Source: Leptobrachium leishanense (lineage: Eukaryota; Chordata; Amphibia; Anura; Megophryidae). From it: a DNA stretch of 64,000 nucleotides. The position numbers were made by a program, and so were the translations under genes. Below are positions 10,876-20,384 of the stretch, piece by piece (positions within the stretch are counted from its first letter, which is position 1; the number at the start of each line of letters is the position of its first letter). The stretch spans positions 195,714,954 to 195,778,953 of the forward strand of contig CM019063.1 in the NCBI GenBank assembly GCA_009667805.1. The letters run 5' to 3'. A model generated the notes under the pieces. That model did not search any database. It was given only the letters and a program-made list of their open reading frames with translations, and had not been told where the DNA came from.

Positions 10876-10959
10876 TCTCCATCAGTGGATAATTAGATCT
10901 CGTTGTATCCATCAGAACACCCACGGGTTGAGTATCTTGGATGCTTTCAGTCGAATCTC

Positions 10960-11609
10960 TCAGGGGCTCATGACTGTGGTCTTTGTTAGCTTTAGCCTCA
11001 GTGGATTGGTCTCGTTGGTGACGACCTTCCATACTGGTTCAGGATTGGCTGCAGCTACCTTCAGTCTGGAGTGATGTATCCACGGGACCACCTCGGCAAC
11101 CTTTACTGCTGTAGGGGTTGATAACAGGACAAAGTAAGGACCTCTCCATTTTGGGCCTAGTGGGTAATTTTTCCACTCTTTCACCCATACTGAATCACCT
11201 GGACAATATTTATGCAGTGGGGGTACAAAAAGTGAGGTATATTATCTCCCACCCAAGTATTTAATTTCTGCATTGCTTTACCCAACAGTACAACCTGATC
11301 ATTCAATTTAGTTTCCCCTAATGCCCGAAGGTCCCCCCTTAGTCCATTAATCAGAGGGGTAGGCCATCCAAACATGAGTTCGTACGGACTTAGTTTCAAT
11401 TGGGGGGTTGGCCTGCACCTAATGTGTAATAGGACTATTGGCAGCACATCCAACCAGCCTAATAACGTTTCTTGGCACAGTTTGGACATCAAAGTCTTTA
11501 GGGTGCGGTTCATTCTCTCGACTTTTCCCGAGCTTTGGGGCCTGTAAGCAGTATGTAACTTCCAGTCGGGCAAATTGCTGTAAACAGTTCTGTATAAATG
11601 CAGGGCCAT
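10960..11609 (-). pseudogene. pol: integrase, end of catalytic core and C-terminal GPY/F region
   Basis: 11609-11181 contains YRPQSSGKVERMNRTL, whose Glu (about 11519) is the third catalytic acidic residue. A frame change near 11235 leads to 11184-10960 with [10 protein letters not shown] and WIHHSRLK, the GPY/F module of gamma-type integrases. The upstream catalytic Asp codon is at 11613, so D-to-E spacing is only about 94 nt, less than the usual D-35-E interval; a small frame-shifting deletion fits. The stop at 10960 is 85 nt before the env start. Confidence 0.85.
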
Positions 11610-13122
11610 TGTCCGACCCTATTTCGAGAGGAAGTCCGTAGCGTGGTATTATTTCTTTCATCAGACTTTTCACCACTTCCACTGTCTTTTCTGTTCTCGT
11701 TGGGAAAGCTTCCACCCATTCTGTTAGGGTGCACACCATTACCAGTAGATATTTGTATCCTTTGCAGGGTGGCAACACTGTGAAATCTATTTGTAACGAT
11801 GCCATTGGAGACAGTCCGATTGGCTGCTTCCCTGGAGGTTGAGACGGGCCTGTTCTCGGATTATTCTTGGCACATGTCACGCACTGCTGGGCTATTGCTT
11901 TGCAGATTACTGACAGTCCTGGTACGTAGAAATGTGGCTCCAGTTGCTGTTCCATCATTTCTCTTCCTCCATGGGTACTTGCGTGGAGCGTTTTTACAAT
12001 CTCAGGCGCCAGTGTTGCTGGTAGAACTATTTGTCCATTCTCTAACTGGAACCATCCGTCCTCTCCATATACACCTTGTTCTTCTGATAGCCATTTCTTC
12101 TCTTTTTCTGAATACACAGGTGTCCATTCACTCAGTGGCGCCGGTAGAAGTGCAGCCACCACTGGTTTTACTTTGTATCGTGCCAATTCTCCATGGTTTC
12201 CCCAGATGAATTCTTCTTTTGGGAAATAATATCGCCAGGCAAAGAACAGCAGATCTTGTCTCTCCTGTGAATCTCTCACTGTTGGTATGAAGAAGTTCAT
12301 CGCACTTTTCTTCATTCTTGGCAGTTTGTTTTTGATAAGGATCTCCTTGAGGAAGAACCTCACCAATGGGGCTTGGTATTCTTCTGCACCCAATTCTCCC
12401 AAACTTAGCAGTATTCGTGTAATCCTCAGATTATTGTGAGGGTTGGTTGTTAGATTTTCAAAACGTGAGGCGAAATTTTCTGCTCGTTCAACTTCGGTTA
12501 CTGCTGTATCTTTATCTTCTCCATACTCCCCCATTAATTTTACGCCGAAGAATTTCAGCATCATTTTGTATGCTCGGCAGAGTCTGTGCTGAACTTCTGA
12601 GGTGTTAATCATAAGACGTGTCTCTTGAGGATTCAGAGGAGTGGAGTAGAAATTTCGACCTTGGGACTGAGTTGGGAAAAGCCATTGAATATAATCATGA
12701 TTGAGTTCTAATAGTTCGTAGTTATTGCGCCATTTGTGCAAAACAATTTCAATAAATTCACCTCCAGGTTCAAATTTTCTCCAATTCATGTAGAATTCAT
12801 AGTTTGGCATGGAAGGCTGAGCCTCTTGCTTGCAAATCAGGACTTTGGCTTGATCAGTTATTAGCAATGGTTTTGCAGCTGCTTTTGCGGCCTGGTCTGC
12901 GCGCCTGTTGCCTCTTGGGATTTCATCTTGACCCTTTTGGTGGCCACGACAGTGCATGATGCTGACAGCACTTGGTCTCCATACGGCATCCAGGAGAGCA
13001 ATTATTTCAGCTGCATACTTGATTTGCTGTCCTGAGGACGTCAGTAGGCCTCTTTCTTTGTAGAGTGCACCATGTGCATGGACAGTCATGAAGGCATATT
13101 TGGAGTCTGTGTAGATATTCAC
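11419..13122 (-). CDS. pol: pol segment: RNase H end, OGFr-like domain, integrase zinc finger and core
   Basis: 567 codons without a stop; it has no initiator of its own and is part of a polyprotein. Residues 1-84: end of RNase H (YTDSKYA, HCRGHQKG, RRADQAAK). Residues about 106-320 (12807-12163): strong resemblance to the OGFr N-terminal conserved domain, including NYEFYMNWRKFEPGGEFIE, LLELNHDYIQWLFP, NNLRITRILLSLGELG and FFAWRYYFPKEEFIWG. Residues about 335-370: usual connector. Residues 380-417: integrase HHCC finger (H380, H384, C414, C417). D446 and D504 are the first two catalytic acids. Reading of the true frame stops near residue 520. In the cell OGFr binds met-enkephalin and acts at the nucleus; its role here is unknown. 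The domain is intronless, which suggests capture through mRNA. It is the longest intact frame in the provirus. Confidence 0.9.
   Translation of the reverse strand: MNIYTDSKYAFMTVHAHGALYKERGLLTSSGQQIKYAAEIIALLDAVWRPSAVSIMHCRGHQKGQDEIPRGNRRADQAAKAAAKPLLITDQAKVLICKQEAQPSMPNYEFYMNWRKFEPGGEFIEIVLHKWRNNYELLELNHDYIQWLFPTQSQGRNFYSTPLNPQETRLMINTSEVQHRLCRAYKMMLKFFGVKLMGEYGEDKDTAVTEVERAENFASRFENLTTNPHNNLRITRILLSLGELGAEEYQAPLVRFFLKEILIKNKLPRMKKSAMNFFIPTVRDSQERQDLLFFAWRYYFPKEEFIWGNHGELARYKVKPVVAALLPAPLSEWTPVYSEKEKKWLSEEQGVYGEDGWFQLENGQIVLPATLAPEIVKTLHASTHGGREMMEQQLEPHFYVPGLSVICKAIAQQCVTCAKNNPRTGPSQPPGKQPIGLSPMASLQIDFTVLPPCKGYKYLLVMVCTLTEWVEAFPTRTEKTVEVVKSLMKEIIPRYGLPLEIGSDNGPAFIQNCLQQFARLEVTYCLQAPKLGKSRENEPHPKDFDVQTVPRNVIRLVGCAANSPITH
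12163..12807 (-). other. captured OGFr-like domain inside pol
   Basis: About 215 codons in frame with both retroviral flanks. Hallmarks of the family (Pfam OGFr_N type): WRKFEP, NHxYIQWLFP, the HNNLRITRIL block, APLVRFF and the FIWG end. Retroviruses of this class normally join RNase H to the integrase finger with only a short linker, so the block is an insertion relative to the family. Whether the donor was OGFR or OGFRL1 was not decided. Confidence 0.88.
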
Positions 13123-13129
13123 TCTTTTG

Positions 13130-14067
13130 CCTTCCGAAGAGTTGTAGGGCCCTGGTTAGGGCTGTTATTTCAGCCAGTTGTGCAGATGTATGGCCTGGTA
13201 GAGGATTTGCTTCAATAATTCTTCTGCGGAGACGACTGCATAGCCGGAGACTTTCTTCCCATCATCCATATAACTGTTACCATCAGTGAATAGTTGCAGA
13301 TCGTATTTGTCTAGGGGTATGTCTTTCAAATCTGGCCTGCTACTGAACACTTCCTCCATCACTTGGAGGCACTCATGAGCTGGATCTTCGTCACAGACAG
13401 GCAGTAAAGTAGCAGGGTTCAAGGTAGCGATAAGGTCCAAATGAACCCGTGGATTCTCACACATCATAGCTTGGTACTTTGTCATCCGGCTGTTGCTGAA
13501 CCAGTAGCCTCCTTTCACATCTAGCAGGGCCTTGACAGCATGGGGCACCTTGACATGAAGAACTTGTCCAAGTGTCAGCTTGTCTGCTTCTGCTATCAGC
13601 ATTGCTGTGGCTGCCACAGCTTTCAGGCGTGGGGGCAGGCCGCAGGCCACAGGATCAAGTTGCTTGGAGAGATAGGCCACAGGCCTCGGCCAGGAGCCCA
13701 AATTCTGAATCAATACCCCAGTAGCTGTTTGATTGTGTTCATGTACGTACAGCTGGAAGGGCTTGCTGTGATCTGGCAATCCCAGAGCTGGAGCTTCCAT
13801 TAGCAGAGTCTTCAATTTCAGAAAAGCTGCCGTTTGCTCTTCTTCCCATAGAAAAGGGTCATGCTCTCCTCCCTTGGTGGCTTGATGGAGGGGTTTAGCA
13901 ATGTCTGCGAAGTTGGGGATCCACAGACGGCAGAAGCCAGCAGCTCCCAGGAATTCACGGACTTCTTTGGTTGGGGTATTCGACATACTGTCTCCTTTCT
14001 CTCTGCCCCCAGTGCACGCTTGGTACCTGTTAATTGAAAACCTAAATATTTCACAGTCTGTTTGCAT
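13130..14067 (-). pseudogene. pol: RT connection domain and first half of RNase H
   Basis: Frame from about 13990: REFLGAAGFCRLWIP, ALGLPDHSKPFQLYV, RPVAYLSKQLDPVA and SRMTKYQAMM, the RT connection of gamma-type viruses. RNase H starts with LFTDGNSYMDDGKKVSGYAVV. Two close frame changes between about 13200 and 13130 separate this from the next pol segment. The short indels, mostly near homopolymers, could be true decay or assembly error. Confidence 0.85.
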
Positions 14068-14891
14068 ATTTGTGCTTTCTTTTTAGACACTCTGTAACCT
14101 GCTTGGCACAATAGATGTAGCAGGGCTTTAGTGGCGGAGAAACAGTCTTTTTCTGTGGGAGAAGCCAGTAATAAATCATCAACATACTGTAATAGAACAA
14201 CTTTGTGTGGCTGAGCGTTGAAGGACAGGAGGTCCTGGCTGAGCGCGCACCCAAAAATCGTGGGCGAGTTCTTGAAACCTTGAGGGAGGCGTGTCCAGGT
14301 CATTTGATGACGCGCTCCCGTGGTTGATTCCTCCCACTGAAACGCAAAAAGGGGCTGGCTTGCTGGAGCCAGGCGGATGCAAAAGAAAGCGTCTTTTAGA
14401 TCAAGCACCGTGTAATATTTTGTATCTCCGGGGATTAATACCAATAGATTGTATGGATTGGGAACCACGGGGTGTAGAGTTACTGTGGCTTCGTTAACCG
14501 CTCGTAAATCTTGGACTGGGCGGTACTCCTGTGTGCCCTCTTTCAGTACTGGCAACAGAGGTGTGTTCCACGGTGACATGCAGAATTTCAATATGCCGTG
14601 ATCTTTAAGTCTCTGCAAATGTGTCTGGATATTCTGCTTGGCTTTTTGTGGGATATGGTACTGTCTTAGAGCCACAGGCGTTGCACCCGGTTTTAAATCA
14701 ACGTACACTGGAGGGATATTTACAGCTAGTCCGGGTGGGTTTTCCTCGGCCCATACACCAGGGATGCCCAGAAGTAGTGTGTATGGGTCCGGGTCGGCCG
14801 GCGGCGTTGATGCCGTGCGCCATTCCTCTTCCCTTGGCATAATTACTGCAATTTTTACAGGTTGGATGCACTGGCTGGCTGGGCTGTCCTG
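13985..14891 (-). pseudogene. pol: reverse transcriptase fingers and palm
   Basis: Frame continues from the protease after the TGA at 14894-14892. Motifs: SPWNTPLLPV, YRPVQDLRAVNEA, VLDLKDAFFCIRL, TRLPQGFKNSPTIF and the catalytic YVDD at 14186-14175. Similarity to the gammaretroviral RT core is high throughout. The true frame is lost near 13990 and continues in the frame described for 13130-14067. Copies viral RNA into DNA. Confidence 0.9.
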
Positions 14892-15260
14892 TCATGTAGA
14901 GCTGCCACTCTCAGGCAGGTCCAATCTAGCGTGACCCCCGGGGAGAAATGTAATTTGGGCTTGCAATTTGCAAAGGATATCCCGCCCCAGGAGCTGGATG
15001 GGACATTCGGGCATATACAAAAATTCATGTTCAACATTATGCCCACCCACACTACATTTTCGTGAAGCAAGAAAGGGGTACTTAGCAGACACCCCCATTG
15101 CTCCCACGATATCAACTTCATTTCCCATTGGGGGAGCAATTTGCTGTGTTACAACAGAATATTCGGCACCGGTGTCAATCATAAAAATTTCATCTTTATT
15201 CCCCACTCTCATAGTGACCGTGGGCTCGTGATTACCGAGCGGGATGGGCCCAGGTCCGTG
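14892..15260 (-). pseudogene. pro: retroviral protease
   Basis: Begins in the same frame as nucleocapsid, after the UGA at 15263-15261. Contains the aspartic protease signature MIDTGAEYSVV, the flap region and IQLLGRDIL. A TGA at 14894-14892 separates it from RT in the same frame and may be a CGA-to-TGA change; this stop is not expected at that place and would block pol. Confidence 0.88.
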
Positions 15261-15263
15261 TCA
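15261..15263 (-). promoter_or_regulatory. in-frame UGA at the gag-pro junction (possible read-through stop)
   Basis: Nucleocapsid and protease are in one frame, separated only by TAT TGA CAC GGA. Gammaretroviruses make Gag-Pol by suppressing a stop, usually UAG, at exactly this place. UGA with a GC-rich downstream stretch would fit. No pseudoknot was folded. Confidence 0.5.
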
Positions 15264-17087
15264 ATATGTACCTTGCCCTTCAAATGACGTTCCCGCCAAC
15301 CCAACAAATCCTGCACCGGCACCATCATTTCTCTCATACCTGCCGTTTGTTACCTGGCCATTGGAAGCCTGACCTCCTGACTCCCCAGCTTCCCCCTGTA
15401 CCCCATGTTTAGCCAAAAGTCCCGGACAATTATTTTTCCAGTGACCCTCGCCCCGGCACCAAGCGCACTGATTGGGTCCTGGGGGTACCCAGGGGGCTCC
15501 CCTACCTCTGCCTCCCCGACCCCTCGCTCTCCTCTGTCTGGGGTACCTCTTCCTCCTCCATTTCCCATATATCCGACCACCCCTGTATACCCTTTTGTTC
15601 TTTATCTCCTCCGCGTTTCTTCTAAATCCCGGTTATGAAACACTTTATTAGCAATTTCAACTAATTCACTAATACCTTTTCCTAGAACCCATCTTGTCTC
15701 TGTATTTTATTCCGTATATCTCTCTGTGACTGACTCACAAAGGAGGAATTAATTAACCTCTGATTTTCCACTGCCTCAGGATCAATAGGACTGTACATCC
15801 TATATGCATCTAGAGTAACCTTTCTAGAAATGCACTCAGGGTTTCTCTGGATTCTTGCACAATATCCGCTATTTTCCCCATGTTTGTGGGTTTCTTTCCT
15901 CCCGCTTTAACACCCATTATTACCGCTGTACGGTACGTCTGCAGGTGTGCAATACCCGCAGCAGTATTGTACGGCCACTTGGGATCTGTTTTGGGGTAGT
16001 GTTCCTCTGCCCACGCTTCTGGCTGGGCTCTGGCATCTTCTACGGCTTGAGCAAGTAGAATCTTCTGCGCGCTAATATTTATTCGGGCTCTTTCCTCAGT
16101 AGTGAACATTGTCAGCATTAATTGCTGACAATCTGACCATGTGGGGTTATGTGTAAGCATAACTGACTCTATCATACTGGCCACCGCTGCGGGATTAATA
16201 GAATACAGTGGTGTGTGTGTTTTCCAGTTGAATAGATCTGTTGTCGTGAATGGGACATATGTGTATTGCACTGGCCCAGGTGCTCCGTTTTCCAATAAGG
16301 GACCTGGCACCTCCCGTAGGGGCATCTGCATTTTACTTTTACCGGGGTTGTGCTGATATAGATCTCGGGGTTTATATATATTGTTCGCTGCGCGAGTGGT
16401 AGCACCTTGCTTTCCCTCTTCACTCTCATCATCATCCTCACTGTCCTCTTGGTCTACCAATTTATATATGCTCCCATCGGGCATTTCGATCTTTCCTGGT
16501 GGGACCTCTCTGCCTCTTCCACACACTGCCCCCTCATCTTCCTCCGCAATTCCGCTCACCGGAGGGGAGGAAGCCGGCGGAGCAGTAGCAGCCGCCCGCC
16601 TCCCTCCCTCCGCCTGCGCAACAGCGGCACGCAAAGCTTCTCTAGCTGCCCCATAATATGATGGATAGGGCGGGGACAGGGAATCAATCTCCTCCGGTTG
16701 TTCTACCAACACCGGTCTTTTCTTTTTATTATTTTCTCTATTGGGGGGTACTTGCTTCTTGTTACGTCCCACCATCATTATAAAATGACTTTTATCTTTT
16801 ACACAATACTTCCATATATCTATATATGGGTACTGCTCAGGATGTCCGCATTTCCCGGTTACTTGGGAATGCACTTTCTGTATTAGCGCCGGGTCCATTG
16901 ACCCCTGCTCTGGCCAGTCTGGAACTAGCAGTGGCCACACAATTGTACACATTCCTGTTAATTTATCTTTAGTTAACTCTACACCATAATCATGTGTTGT
17001 ATATAGTACTTTAAAATTTCGCACCATATACCCTAAGGGTGTCTCACCCTTCTTTACCTTTTTGGGCTTGGATGACCCGTTACCCAT
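15261..17087 (-). pseudogene. gag: retroviral gag (MA, CA, NC) with three frame changes
   Basis: ATG at 17087. The MGNGSSK start fits N-myristoylation of matrix. A Pro/Ala/Ser and acidic region follows, then capsid: PLREVPGPLLENG, LFNWKTHTP, IESVMLTHNPTWSDCQQL and a major-homology-like QESRETLSAFLERL. The first frame ends at 15810, shortly after this motif. Frame changes near 15829, 15690 and 15630 interrupt the CA end and linker. The last part is Arg-rich and carries one CCHC knuckle, CAWCRGEGHWKNNC (about 15470-15429), before the UGA at 15263. Builds the virion core; this copy is broken. Confidence 0.9.
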
Positions 17088-18201
17088 TGTTACTCTTAAG
17101 GGCAGTAACCTTTTTACAATACAGATATTACTTTTTAGGAAAAAAAAAACCTTGAAATTTACTGTCTGGTACTTCAGTCAACAATTCATGTATATCGGAT
17201 TCGCTTCCTCCGTCAGTAGCCGGACTGCAGTCGCCTGAGCCGGAAACGTACCTTGGGAGTCCACTCTCAAGTTTGCTTTCTCGCTAGGCGAGTAGGCGCT
17301 CGATCACGCACAACACTCTCAGCAATCATTCACAACCCATACTGTACCAGATACTTTCAGCACAAAACAATACATAAACAATTCTACTCTTTCTACTAGC
17401 CGAGGGCACACCGTCCCTCCTTTTGACTCCTTATACCCAATTGATTGAACTCTATCTCTTGTCTGCTTGTGACTATGTGCACCCCGTTCTATAACTACAC
17501 TCCCATCTGCAATTCCAATTTGCCTATGAGTAATTCTACCGACCCAACACCACTTCCTCTGCAGCTACCGCTGGCCCCAATGAGCCCTCTTCACTACACG
17601 ACGTACACACTAGCACTGACTCAGGGCTCTAAGCCCGGTCACAGAAATCTCTCCTCCTTTCCTTTGTCCACGTGGTGAAGCTCTATTTACAAACACTGAC
17701 TATGACTACGCAACTCCACGCGGCTCCCCTCTCCCTCAAATTCAGAACCCAAACAATCAAAACAATCTAACTTATAGTTAGCATCCGATCCCCCGGGTCC
17801 AGACACGCGCTAGCCACTCTGGCTCCGTGCTTTCGGCGGCAGGTTCGGTATGCCAACGAAACCGTGGCCGCGGGTTTCCTTATCCAACTACGGTTGGACG
17901 TTTCCCTTTATACCGGTATTTCCATTAGACATACAAACATAGAAGACACTTTACCTATCGCCGCGCTGTTCGCTGTTTCCTCGGACTCAGGAGTGTCCCA
18001 GCTTCCCAGGCCGGGGGTCCGTTTGGGACGAGATGAGGTCCTCTGTACAGGAAATCCTGCTTGGTGCCTGCAGATGTCAGCTCACCTTCAACGGACGCCC
18101 AACCAGCAGGATCACTCGCACCTGCAGTCAACCGCTACAGTGTCCAGCAGTCGTTGCCGTGCCGGCAAGGGCCCGTATCCCGGCTATCGAGCCCCCAGAA
18201 A
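17088..18201 (-). other. proviral 5' leader
   Basis: About 1.1 kb between the 5' LTR and gag. It must hold the primer site and probably the packaging signal and splice donor, but I could not place the last two. No conserved protein. Plus-strand open frames here are fortuitous. Confidence 0.7.
18180..18197 (-). other. primer-binding site, tRNA-Pro-like
   Basis: Four bases after the LTR end the minus strand reads TGGGGGCTCGATAGCCGG. The first ten bases equal the well-known tRNA-Pro primer site; the rest departs from it and rejoins at CCGGGAT after about three extra bases. Either a variant Pro tRNA or another tRNA ending CGAGCCCCCA. Confidence 0.65.
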
Positions 18202-18879
18202 TGTTACCGGAATCCACTTGGTTCACTCGGGACGAGGCCGGACCGGACACGAGCAAGGATTGTCTGAACACGAGTCTCTTCACGAAAGGCAAACTTTATT
18301 GTGACATCACAGAATGCTCAGACAGGATTGAATCGCAAAGACTGAGCATCGATTACACAGTGACATGAGATTTTATACCCCAAATACATAATTAGGTACA
18401 TCCCAATTAGCCCACCTCCCAATGACACTCTCCCACCCCACGTGGGTTAATACCTCCCTTAACCTAATACAAAGACATTCCATTAATTGGCCGTAAATTG
18501 GCAAACTTTATGTTAGTTTCAGTAAATCATGATTAGTTGCTTCTCCTATTCCGGGCTGCGCCCTCCTCCCTAGCGCCTGCGATCATTTGTTGCAGCTAAC
18601 ACCTGGTCTGATCTCTATACTCCTTTGTCTCTCAGCGGGCCTCAGCGACCTTGGTGTATCTACTCCTCATTCTGCCCCTCCGTGCCAGGAACAGCCTAGA
18701 CCTTTCTCAGACTTTAATAACTTTTTCTGCTAATCTAACACATTCCTAAATTTCTACGTATGCTTTATTCTAGTTTCAGCTAAAAAACCTGCCTAGTTAT
18801 TTTCAAGTGAACCAATATTCTGAACAAGATGGCCGCCTGGCTTATAATGGCAGCCATCTTCCAGCCTATTTCCACTTCA
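18202..18879 (-). repeat. 5' LTR of the provirus
   Basis: 678 bp, TG...CA on the minus strand. TATA box at 18377-18371, AATAAA at 18300-18295. About six substitutions separate it from the 3' LTR and no indel. It abuts the CTGGCTGGGCC minisatellite. Confidence 0.95.
18371..18377 (-). promoter_or_regulatory. LTR TATA box
   Basis: TATAAAA on the minus strand, about 75 nt upstream of the LTR poly(A) signal; would start viral transcription leftward. Confidence 0.75.
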
Positions 18880-19720
18880 CTAGGGTCTGGCTGGGCCTTG
18901 GGGTCTGGCTGGGCCCTGGCTGGACCTTGGGGTCTGGCTGGGCCATGGCTGGACCTTGGGGTCTGGCTGGACCTTGGGGTCTGGCTTGGATCTGGCTGGA
19001 CCTTGGGGTCTGGCTTGGATCTGGCTGGACCTTGGGGTCTGGCTGGGCCCTGGCTGGACCTTGGGGTCTGGCTGGGCCTTGGGGTCTGCCTGGGCCCTAA
19101 GGGTCTGGCTGGGCCCTGGGGGTCTGGCTGGGCCCTGGGGGTCTGGCTGGACCCGGAGGGACCCTGGGGGTCTGGCTGGGCCCTGAGGGGCTGGCTGGAC
19201 CTTGGGGTCTGGCTGGGGTCTTCCTGGGCCCTGAGGGTCTGGCTGGGCCCTGAGGGTCTGGCTGGGCCCTGGGGGGTCTGGCTGGACCTTGGGGTCTGGC
19301 TGGGCCCTGGCATCTGGTTGGGCCCTGGCTGGACCTTGGGGTCTGGCTGGGCCCTAAGGGTCTGGCTGGACCTTGGGGTCTGACTGGGCCCTGGGGTCTT
19401 CCTGGGCCCTGAGGGTCTGGCTGGGCCCTGGCTGGACCTTGGGGTCTGGCTGGGCCCTGAGGGTCTGGCTGGACCTTGGGGTCTGGCTGGGCCCTGAGGG
19501 TCTGGCTGGACCTTGGGGTCTGGCTGGGCCCTGGTGGTCTGGCTGGACCTTGGTGTCTGGCTGGGCCCTGGAGGTCTGGCTGGGCCCTGGTGTCTGGCTG
19601 GGCCCTGGAGGTCTGGCTGGACCTTGGGGTCTGGCTGGGCCCTGGTGGTCTGGCTGGGCCCTGGTGGTCTGGCTGGGCCTTGGGGTCTGGCTGGTCCCTG
19701 GGGGTCTGGCTGGGCCATGG
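18880..19720. repeat. minisatellite, CTGGCTGGRCCYTGGGGT type
   Basis: About 45 units of 18-20 bp alternating CTGGCTGGACCTTGGGGT with CTGGCTGGGCCCTGAGGGT. It belongs to the hAT-like element, not to the provirus. Gives spurious Pro/Ser/Gln frames on one strand and Trp/Leu/Gly frames on the other. Confidence 0.95.
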
Positions 19721-19914
19721 CTCACCACTCCGCCGTCTTCCTTCCCTGTCCTCCTTTACTTCTCTTTTCTTTTCTTCTCTCTTCTCCTCTGCTCTCATAG
19801 AGTCTGATACCGGAGCTGAAGAAGACCTGCCGCCACTGACGACAGGGCCCCGGCGAGCCAGGCCCCTTACGGCAGCATGGGGTGTAATGCCCTGATGGCG
19901 GCCCTGCCTGTGAC

Positions 19915-20384
19915 ACTTTGTGAAGATTTCACTTTCCATCCTGTGGTTTACAAATATTGCTTCACAATAAAGGTACCCAACTACAGAATTCAAAGGACCC
20001 CAATGCTAGCATACGTGTGTGTGTGTAGAATTCCCACTGGCCAGTGGTTAGTTAGAGCCTATAAGACCTTGATAGGTTCTTAATGTCAGTTATGTTACTT
20101 TTAGCTAATTATTGAGCAGTGTTGATGTATTGTGTAGCTGACCATTTCATTCACCCATCACTCCACTGAGTGGTTGTATTATATTATTTTCAATTAACGT
20201 TGTTGTACTGTTACTCATTTTATTGCTTTTCAGGGCTTATCAGCAGCTCTAATGAAGCCCTTCTAAGAGTTTAAGCAGTGTCTTGGTGTCACTTGCATCC
20301 AGGACGGGAGAGTTGAGTGGTCACTGGTGTAGGACAGAAGGCCCGTATACTACAGCGGCCCTTACGGGGGGTAGTGCTACAAAA
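19915..20384. other. no gene recognised
   Basis: AATAAAG occurs at about 19966. Contains short simple tracts (GTGTGTGTGTGT). No recognisable protein or element ends. Confidence 0.3.

Larger units (their letters stand above)
8495..18879 (-). mobile_element. class I (gamma-like) endogenous retrovirus with an OGFr-like domain in pol
   Basis: Complete provirus layout on the minus strand: 5' LTR 18879-18202, primer site 18197-18180, leader, gag 17087-15261, pro-pol 15260-10960, env 10875-9221, polypurine tract 9182-9173, 3' LTR 9172-8495. LTRs are 678 bp each, begin TG and end CA, and differ at about six positions by eye (under 1%), which implies a recent insertion. Flanks are CTAA (8491-8494) and CTAG (18880-18883), a 3/4 match to a 4-bp target duplication. 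Gag and pol most resemble gammaretroviruses. Gag, pol and env frames are broken at several points (listed per gene), so as assembled this copy cannot make its full set of proteins. Confidence 0.93.
8279..19914. mobile_element. nonautonomous hAT-like element containing the provirus
   Basis: Left end CAGGGTAGCCGTCAG at 8287; right end is the inverse of CAGGGCCGCCATCAGGGC, ending at 19906. Perfect 8-bp target duplication CCTGTGAC at 8279-8286 and 19907-19914. Without the provirus, 208 bp remain on the left and 1,027 bp on the right, mostly the minisatellite at 18880-19720. No transposase. The provirus must have inserted after this element. Confidence 0.8.

Noticed and set aside
12163..12807. A stand-alone host OGFR gene at this locus
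   Set aside because: The block is in frame with RNase H and integrase, lacks its own start and introns, and lies inside LTR-bounded DNA.
18780..19993. Pro/Ser/Gln frames over 300 codons and their plus-strand counterparts
   Set aside because: Pure products of the CTGGCTGGGCC array.
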